The notes beneath the pieces are model-generated. The model was given only the letters and a program-made list of their open reading frames with translations, ran no database searches and was not told the origin of the DNA. This document shows positions 1-4,217 of a stretch of 5,373 bases of DNA, piece after piece. The stretch is from Chromatiales bacterium (GTDB taxonomy: Bacteria > Pseudomonadota > Gammaproteobacteria > UBA6429 > Thiohalophilaceae). A program made the position numbers and the translations under genes. How positions within the stretch are numbered: position 1 is the stretch's first letter; each line of letters starts with the position of its first letter. Where the stretch lies: assembly GCA_027057985.1 (NCBI GenBank), contig JALUTJ010000182.1:1-5373 (forward strand), written 5' to 3'.

Positions 1-41
1 CTTATAATGGTATAAATCTTGGCATTGGCTATATGTTCTAA
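1..41 (+). CDS. 3' end of an upstream gene, probable outer-membrane beta-barrel protein (partial)
   Basis: Reading from base 3, an open frame encodes Y-N-G-I-N-L-G-I-G-Y-M-F and stops at TAA 39-41. The other two forward frames stop at 5-7 and 13-15. The C-terminal pattern is hydrophobic or aromatic at -1 (F), -3 (Y), -5 (I), -7 (L) and -9 (I), with small or polar residues between. That is the classic C-terminal beta-strand recognised by the BAM complex in outer-membrane barrel proteins. A strong intrinsic terminator begins 25 bases after the stop, as expected for a real gene end. Only 12 residues are visible, so the family (TonB-dependent receptor, porin, OmpW-like or other) cannot be decided. 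The call is an inference from pattern and position. Confidence 0.5.
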   Translation, partial: YNGINLGIGYMF

Positions 42-65
42 CAAACCATAACGGGTAAAATGAAC

Positions 66-102
66 AGGACCGGGCAGCAATACTGCCCGGTTCTTTTGTT
101 TT
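66..102 (+). terminator. Rho-independent terminator after the upstream gene
   Basis: The left arm at 66-77 pairs with the right arm at 83-94 around a 5-base loop (CAATA). This gives a 12-bp stem with one G-T wobble and a 9-bp perfect GC-rich core (ACCGGGCAG / CTGCCCGGT). A T-rich tract TTTTGTTTT (94-102) follows at once. It lies 25 bases past the stop at 39-41 and ends 7 bases before the next start codon, so it separates the upstream gene from the FMN-binding gene. On the opposite strand the following bases are much less T-rich, so it should act mainly on + strand transcription. Confidence 0.85.
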
Positions 103-109
103 ATAAAAT

Positions 110-631
110 ATGATGAAAAAACGGCTATTACTGATCTTTTTATTTTTTACACTCTCGATCCCGGGGGTGTATGCGCGTGGTACCTACCAGGAACCCGAAG
201 CCTTTCTTGCCGAAATATTTTCATCCGCTGTTCCTGAAGCCAGGTTTATCTGGATGACCGGTGAACTGAAAGAAAAAGTCACCACACTGTTACAGCACCC
301 TCCTTCCTCATTACGCCTTCGCTACTGGCAAAAAGGCCAGCGTATTGCCTGGATTCTGAATGAAATCGGCAAGGAAAAACCCATTACCGTTGGTATCGTG
401 GTGAATAATGGAAAGATTGAAACAATACGGGTGCTGGTTTTTCGTGAGAGTCGCGGCGATGAAGTACGTGAAGCCTTTTTTACCCGGCAATTTTCACAGG
501 CAAGCCTGCAAAAGGATACCCAGCTGGACAGGCACATCGATGGCATTTCCGGTGCCACCCTGTCGGTACGCGCACTGACCAAGCTGGCCCGGCTGGCGCT
601 GTTTTTATCTCAACAGGTGACAGCTAAATGA
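110..631 (+). CDS. Exported FMN-binding domain protein (NqrC/RnfG-type flavinylation site)
   Basis: This 173-residue protein has a signal peptide: MMKKR, a hydrophobic core at about 6-19, and a likely cleavage after V-Y-A at 20-22. The mature part matches the FMN-binding domain found in NqrC and RnfG. The stretch at about 91-115 (PITVGIVVNNGKIETIRVLV) is a typical core strand pair. Residues 144-150 are D-G-I-S-G-A-T, the full D-x-x-S-G-A-T motif in which ApbE esterifies FMN to the threonine, here T150. By family knowledge it is a periplasmic one-electron flavin carrier. It lacks the N-terminal membrane anchor and extra length of true NqrC/RnfG, and no other Nqr/Rnf genes are nearby. The stop overlaps the start of the PepSY gene (ATGA), so the two are probably translationally coupled. 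ATG 113 is an equal alternative start. Neither has a Shine-Dalgarno, because the terminator U-tract lies directly upstream. Confidence 0.88.
   Translation: MMKKRLLLIFLFFTLSIPGVYARGTYQEPEAFLAEIFSSAVPEARFIWMTGELKEKVTTLLQHPPSSLRLRYWQKGQRIAWILNEIGKEKPITVGIVVNNGKIETIRVLVFRESRGDEVREAFFTRQFSQASLQKDTQLDRHIDGISGATLSVRALTKLARLALFLSQQVTAK
615..620 (+). promoter_or_regulatory. Ribosome binding site of the PepSY gene, inside the preceding gene
   Basis: AGGTGA ends 7 bases before ATG 628 and is fully complementary to the UCACCU part of the 16S 3' end. It lies inside the last codons of the FMN-binding gene. This supports ATG 628 as the true start and suggests coupled translation. Confidence 0.75.
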
Positions 632-1398
632 CGCGGCATAAAAAACATATCAAACTTCGCTCGATGTACCAGTGGCACCGCTATGTGGGTGTCACCCTGG
701 CTGTATTCGTTATCCTGCTAGCTGTTACCGGCATTATGCTCAATCATACCAGTGACTTTAAACTGGATAAAAAATATATCCAGTCTGACTGGTTACTTGA
801 TTATTATGGCATCTCGGCTCCGGAAGAAATTTCCAGTTATGCTGCAACTACACACTGGATCAGCCGCTGGAATGAACAACTCTACCTCGATAATAAACTT
901 GTCAGCCATCAAAGTCCGAAAATTTACGGCGCGATTTATTACCAGGGGATGCTGCTGATTGCACAACAGCAGGCCGTTCTCGCCTATACCCCTGATGCGC
1001 AGCTTATCGAAAAAATTAATACGCCAGCGACCATTACCGCCATTGGTATCAGCATAGATAACAAACCACTAATCAAAACCGTTAATGGTCTATATGTAAC
1101 CGATGAACAACTGCAATCTTGGCAGGCAGTGCAACAGAACACTGCTACATGGTCGCTTGAAAAGAAACTGCCTGAAAAACTCTACCAGCAATTACTGCTG
1201 CAGTACCGTGGCCAGGGACTCACCCTGGAACGTGTTATTCTTGATCTGCACAGTGGTCGCCTGCTGGGACAGAACACCTTTTACCTGATGGACTTTGTTG
1301 CGCTTTTAATGATCTTTCTTGCCCTGAGTGGTTTGTGGTTATGGGCAATGCGAAAGATAAAAGCGAGAACACACCGTAAGACTAAATCTCACCACTAG
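628..1398 (+). CDS. PepSY-type inner-membrane protein with two transmembrane helices
   Basis: This 256-residue protein has a basic cytoplasmic N-terminus, then the motif Y-Q-W-H-R-Y-V-G (14-21) leading into helix 1 (about 19-38). A periplasmic domain spans about 40-218, followed by helix 2 (about 221-240, ending SGLWLWAMRK) and a basic His/Lys-rich tail. The stretch E-R-V-I-L-D-L-H-S-G-R-L-L-G (201-214) just before helix 2 is the usual PepSY signature. The W-H-R-x-x-G and S-G-L-W-L-W ends match PepSY-associated membrane proteins, some of which (PiuB/FoxB-like) act in siderophore or metal reduction. This one is much shorter than those four-helix reductases. H17, H39 and H208 sit at the membrane borders and could be heme ligands, which is only an inference. 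The gene overlaps the FMN-binding gene by 4 bases, and its partner is probably that flavoprotein. Its last 17 bases overlap the 3' end of the convergent kinase gene. Confidence 0.82.
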   Translation: MTRHKKHIKLRSMYQWHRYVGVTLAVFVILLAVTGIMLNHTSDFKLDKKYIQSDWLLDYYGISAPEEISSYAATTHWISRWNEQLYLDNKLVSHQSPKIYGAIYYQGMLLIAQQQAVLAYTPDAQLIEKINTPATITAIGISIDNKPLIKTVNGLYVTDEQLQSWQAVQQNTATWSLEKKLPEKLYQQLLLQYRGQGLTLERVILDLHSGRLLGQNTFYLMDFVALLMIFLALSGLWLWAMRKIKARTHRKTKSHH

Positions 1399-2596
1399 CA
1401 AGTGGCTGCTGCACCCGCTCATAAGGCAGCATAACAGAAAAACGACTGCCAACACCCAGCTCGCTTTCTACTTCAATATGTCCATTGATGATATGAACAA
1501 TTTTTTCTACCCGGCTCAGCCCCAGTCCCAGACCTTCGTAGGTTCTTGACAGCGATGAATCGGCCTGATGGAAGGCTTCAAATATCTGTTCAACTGTTTG
1601 CGCCGTCATACCACAGCCGGTATCTTCCACGGTAAAATTCAACCAGTCGGCACCGTCTTTCTGTTCCAGTTTAACCGACATGGTTACCGTGCCATTTTCG
1701 GTAAACTTGTTGGCATTATTTAAAAGTTCATATAATGCCTTCATCAGCAGAGCCAGGTCCTGCTCAAAAGGTTCAATTGCCTCGTAATCAAAATGCAGGG
1801 TGTTACCATGCTCGGTAAATTCTTTTTCCAGCCGATACTGTAACTGTGAAATAATCATCTCCAGGTCAATCGGAATAAAATCTGCCTGTATCTTGCCCGC
1901 AGTAAGGTCTGACAGCTCCAGCAGGTTATTGACAATCTCATGCAACTGTTCACCGGAGTACATTATCTTTTCAAGGTAAAAATCCTTATCTTTGCTTTTA
2001 TAGCGCTGCAGCTCTTCCTGTAACAACGAACCATACCCCTGTATCACATTCAGTGGTGTACGGAGCTCATGGCTGATCATCCCCAGAAATTCATCCTTGG
2101 TTTTATTGATGCGTATCAGTTCTTCTTCTGCTTTCTTAATCTCCGTGACGTCGATAAAGGTTTCCATAACAACCCGCTCACTGCCTTCATCACTGACAAA
2201 GGCACTGTGTAAAATATGTTTATCTTCATTGGCGCAGGGGATAGATCTTAAATTAAATTCTCTGTCTTCACTTAGAACCGGGCAGCTATTTTTTGCATCA
2301 TAACATTGGAAATACTGGTTACAGTGCTGCCTTTCCATCTGTTGCGTGGTGGTATTGAATATTTTTGCTGCAGCCGGATTGGCATGAATCACCTCCTGCC
2401 TGTCATTAATCATCATGACACCAAAAGGAACCCGTTCCATCAGTTTATTGATAAGCGAAATCTGGCTGGTATTAATAAAAGAATAGGCCTTGAGCTGCTC
2501 TTCAAGATCACTGTTTTTACTCTGCAGCGAGGCAACCTCCTCTTGCAGATTTTTAACCTGTTGCAGCAAATCTTTCTGGTTCCTGGTAACGCTCAA
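1382..2596 (-). CDS. Soluble PAS-domain sensor histidine kinase (HisKA-HATPase)
   Basis: This 404-residue protein has no membrane segment, so it is likely cytosolic. Residues about 8-40 are a heptad-rich coiled coil. A PAS domain follows (about 48-155; V-P-F-G-V-M-M-I-N-D, then H-A-N-P-A-A), ending in the D-V-T-E-I-K-K-A-E linker. HisKA starts at about 165 with phospho-acceptor H176 in S-H-E-L-R-T-P-L-N. The ATPase domain has an N box (ELLNNANKFTE, N294), G1 box D-T-G-C-G-M (325-330), F box (FEAFHQ, 339-344) and G2 box G-L-G-L-G-L-S (355-361), so catalysis looks intact. The PAS domain carries C92, C98, C105 and C121. There is no receiver domain and no response regulator in the window, so it is an orphan here. 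The start is TTG 2596, with GAAGGG 9 bases upstream; the frame closes at a stop at 2630-2632 and there is no nearby ATG. The gene is divergent from thiD and convergent with the PepSY gene. The signal sensed is unknown. Confidence 0.93.
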   Translation of the reverse strand: MSVTRNQKDLLQQVKNLQEEVASLQSKNSDLEEQLKAYSFINTSQISLINKLMERVPFGVMMINDRQEVIHANPAAAKIFNTTTQQMERQHCNQYFQCYDAKNSCPVLSEDREFNLRSIPCANEDKHILHSAFVSDEGSERVVMETFIDVTEIKKAEEELIRINKTKDEFLGMISHELRTPLNVIQGYGSLLQEELQRYKSKDKDFYLEKIMYSGEQLHEIVNNLLELSDLTAGKIQADFIPIDLEMIISQLQYRLEKEFTEHGNTLHFDYEAIEPFEQDLALLMKALYELLNNANKFTENGTVTMSVKLEQKDGADWLNFTVEDTGCGMTAQTVEQIFEAFHQADSSLSRTYEGLGLGLSRVEKIVHIINGHIEVESELGVGSRFSVMLPYERVQQPLASGEI

Positions 2597-2605
2597 GTGA
2601 GGGAG

Positions 2606-2611
2606 CCCTTC
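2606..2611 (-). promoter_or_regulatory. Ribosome binding site supporting the TTG start of the kinase gene
   Basis: On the - strand, GAAGGG ends 9 bases before TTG 2596. No ATG or GTG lies between the in-frame stop at 2630-2632 and this TTG, and the coiled coil starts only a few residues later. A second in-frame TTG is codon 9-10 of the same frame and lacks a comparable site. Confidence 0.5.
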
Positions 2612-2644
2612 AGCAAGTTTAGTTCTACTTTAAGTCTACAATAG

Positions 2645-2652
2645 ATTATAAT
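2645..2652. promoter_or_regulatory. Palindromic -10 element, possible bidirectional promoter for thiD and the kinase
   Basis: ATTATAAT is its own reverse complement, so each strand carries a perfect TATAAT: + strand at 2647-2652 and - strand at 2645-2650. For thiD, the hexamer 17 bases upstream (TCTACT, 2624-2629) matches the -35 consensus at only 3 of 6 positions; the predicted start near 2659 gives a leader of about 27 bases. For the kinase, predicted transcription starts near 2638 with a leader of about 41 bases, and no good -35 is visible. This is the only good -10 in the 89-bp divergent gap. Confidence 0.55.
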
Positions 2653-2685
2653 GGGTCACCATTCCAGAACGATAAAGTTTGCAAT

Positions 2686-3486
2686 ATGTTACCTCCTCAA
2701 CCCGTTGTGCTCTGTTTGTCCGGCTATGACCCCACAGGTGGTGCCGGTGTACAGGCTGATATTGAAAGTATTGCCAGCATGGGTGCCCACGCGGTGTCCG
2801 TGATTACCACTCTCACGGCCCAAAACACCATTAATATCAGTGACTTGCAGCCTGTTTCGGCTGATTTCTTTGCCCGCCAGCTCGATGTATTACTCGAGGA
2901 TGTCCGCATCAATGCGATTAAAATTGGTATGACCGCATCAAGTGAAATTATCCAGATTATCGTCGATCGACTCGAACAACTGCCCCATTTACCCGTGGTT
3001 TATGATCCGGTGCTGACTGCCGGTGGCGGCAAGGAGGTCTGCGACGAAAATATGCTCTCGACCATTCGTGAAATCCTGCTGCCAAAGGTTACCCTGCTCA
3101 CGCCCAATAGCCTCGAAGCGCGCCGCCTTAGCAGGGAAAATTCCCTGACTGAAGCCGGGCTGAAACTGATGCAGGCCGGTTGTGATAGCGTGCTGATTAG
3201 TGGCGGCCATGAAGACGGCCCTCATATCGAAAACATGCTGTTCGATCAGCATCGTCATATTGAAACCTTTAGCTGGAATCGCCTGCCCGGTGAATTCCAC
3301 GGTTCCGGCTGCACCCTGGCCTCGGCCAGTGCTGCCCTGCTGGCACGGGGGCTGGATGTCTTCAATGCCGTGAACGAGGCCCAGGAATATAGCTGGCATA
3401 GCCTGGAAGCGGCTTTTCGCATTAGTGAAAAAGGTCAGCTGATCCCCAACCGTTTTTTCTGGCAACACGCGGATGAACTGGACTGA
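2686..3486 (+). CDS. thiD: Hydroxymethylpyrimidine/phosphomethylpyrimidine kinase ThiD
   Basis: This cytosolic ribokinase-fold enzyme phosphorylates HMP and then HMP-P to HMP-PP, the pyrimidine half of thiamine. Its 266 residues match the E. coli ThiD length. Visible motifs are S-G-Y-D-P-T-G-G-A-G-V-Q-A-D-I (12-26), T-L-T-A-Q-N-T (42-48), K-I-G-M (79-82), D-P-V-L (107-110), L-T-P-N (138-141), S-G-G-H (172-175), and the anion-hole/catalytic G-S-G-C-T (206-210) with C209. The C-terminal G-Q-L-I-P-N-R-F-F-W resembles the Pseudomonas-type enzyme rather than E. coli's. Residue 14 is Y, where I recall H in Pseudomonas and T in E. coli. Single-domain, with no ThiE or ThiN fusion. thiE follows 30 bases downstream, so an operon is likely. 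ATG 2686 has only a weak purine-rich upstream stretch (GATAAAG), but it places the N-terminus correctly against relatives. No TPP riboswitch precedes it. Confidence 0.95.
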   Translation: MLPPQPVVLCLSGYDPTGGAGVQADIESIASMGAHAVSVITTLTAQNTINISDLQPVSADFFARQLDVLLEDVRINAIKIGMTASSEIIQIIVDRLEQLPHLPVVYDPVLTAGGGKEVCDENMLSTIREILLPKVTLLTPNSLEARRLSRENSLTEAGLKLMQAGCDSVLISGGHEDGPHIENMLFDQHRHIETFSWNRLPGEFHGSGCTLASASAALLARGLDVFNAVNEAQEYSWHSLEAAFRISEKGQLIPNRFFWQHADELD

Positions 3487-3516
3487 TACCCCCAGCCATG
3501 GCAACCATTTCCCGCT

Positions 3517-4173
3517 ATGACTAAAAGACCATTACAGGGCATTTATGCCATCACCGATCCCGACTTGATGGGCGATAGACTACTGCAAAAAGCCCATGAG
3601 GCAATCCAGGGTGGGATATCGGTACTGCAATACCGCAACAAAAAGGCACCCTATGAGATGCAGTTACAGCAGGCTCGACAACTGGCTGAGCTGTGCCGGA
3701 TGCAGGGGGTTACTTTCCTCGTCAATGATAATATTACACTGGCGCACGAGGCCGGGGCTGACGGCGTTCATCTTGGCCAGCAGGATGCCCGCATAGAACA
3801 GGCCCGGGCGCAGCTTGGTGACGACAGTATTATCGGTATCACCTGTCATGCTGATCTGCATCTGGCACAGCAGGCAGAGCAACAGGGTGCCAGCTACGTC
3901 GCCTTTGGCCGCTTTTTTCCTTCCCATACCAAACCACAGGCTCCAGCCGCCGAAACAGCGATTCTTGAGAAGGCAAAACAGGCACTGACGATTCCTGTTG
4001 TTGCGATTGGTGGTATCCAGCAGGAAAATGCAGCAGAGCTGGCTCAATATGGTGTCGATATGCTGGCCGTAATCCATGGCCTTTTTGCCGCAGACGATGT
4101 ACTCGCCCGCACCGAGACGCTGGTAAAAATTTTCCGTGAATTTTCTGCATTCGATGATAGCTCTGATTTATAA
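3517..4173 (+). CDS. thiE: Thiamine-phosphate synthase ThiE
   Basis: ThiE joins HMP-PP, the product of ThiD, to the thiazole phosphate (HET-P) to form thiamine phosphate, releasing pyrophosphate in the cytosol. Its 218 residues are the usual length for this TIM-barrel family. Motifs in order: Y-A-I-T-D (10-14); L-Q-Y-R-N-K (37-42, pyrophosphate-binding R/K); F-L-V-N-D-N (67-72); G-A-D-G-V-H-L-G-Q-Q-D (80-90, with the metal-binding Asp); I-G-I-T-C-H (106-111); A-F-G-R-F-F-P-S-H-T-K-P (129-140); and V-V-A-I-G-G-I (161-167, phosphate binding). All expected active-site segments are present. It starts 30 bases after thiD without a visible Shine-Dalgarno, so its expression probably depends on coupling to thiD. 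The alternative ATG at 3498 is out of frame and stops after 8 codons. Confidence 0.95.
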   Translation: MTKRPLQGIYAITDPDLMGDRLLQKAHEAIQGGISVLQYRNKKAPYEMQLQQARQLAELCRMQGVTFLVNDNITLAHEAGADGVHLGQQDARIEQARAQLGDDSIIGITCHADLHLAQQAEQQGASYVAFGRFFPSHTKPQAPAAETAILEKAKQALTIPVVAIGGIQQENAAELAQYGVDMLAVIHGLFAADDVLARTETLVKIFREFSAFDDSSDL

Positions 4174-4174
4174 T
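4169..4174 (+). promoter_or_regulatory. Candidate internal promoter -10 for hemL
   Basis: A perfect TATAAT overlaps the thiE stop codon. A start about 7 bases downstream would give a leader of about 37 bases before hemL. The best -35 position (TGCATT, 4146-4151) matches the consensus at only 2 of 6 positions, so this is weak evidence. It is plausible because hemL serves a different pathway from thiDE. Confidence 0.3.
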
Positions 4175-4203
4175 ACCGCCTTTTACTGGCTAACCAACCG
4201 ATA

Positions 4204-4208
4204 AAGGA
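4204..4208 (+). promoter_or_regulatory. hemL: Ribosome binding site of hemL
   Basis: AAGGA lies 9 bases before ATG 4218. It is the best Shine-Dalgarno among the thiD-thiE-hemL starts and fixes the hemL start, which also aligns with the E. coli N-terminus. Confidence 0.75.
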
Positions 4209-4217
4209 ATCCTGACT

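Noticed and set aside
1..16. TATAAT (3-8) and TATAAA (11-16) at the left edge as a promoter
   Set aside because: These bases encode the likely barrel-protein tail, no -35 can be assessed at the window edge, and a transcript from here would at once meet the strong terminator at 66-102.
110..631. NqrC or RnfG subunit of a Na+-pumping or Rnf complex
   Set aside because: The protein is short, has a cleavable signal peptide instead of a membrane anchor, and no other Nqr/Rnf subunit is present nearby; only the FMN-binding domain and flavinylation motif are shared.
2306..2644. 112-codon open frame on the + strand opposite the kinase N-terminus
   Set aside because: It is antisense to the PAS and coiled-coil part of the kinase, has no convincing start signal and no recognisable fold.
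2597..2685. TPP riboswitch (THI-box) upstream of thiD
   Set aside because: The predicted leader is only about 27 bases, and neither the CUGAGA nor the ACC-UGAU-type conserved segments are present.
2646..2697. Perfect AGGAGGT on the - strand at the thiD start (2691-2697), followed after 6 bases by TTG and a 13-codon frame ending at 2646-2648
   Set aside because: The frame is not in phase with the kinase start and lies upstream of the probable kinase promoter. On the + strand it is simply the Leu-Pro-Pro codons of thiD, so it is most likely chance.
2989..3504. 171-codon open frame on the - strand inside thiD
   Set aside because: It is antisense to a well-supported thiD with all family motifs, its predicted protein shows no recognisable domain, and it has no separate context.
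3664..4150. Two overlapping - strand open frames inside thiE (137 and 103 codons)
   Set aside because: Both are antisense to intact thiE and show no recognisable motifs; they are shadows of its codon use.
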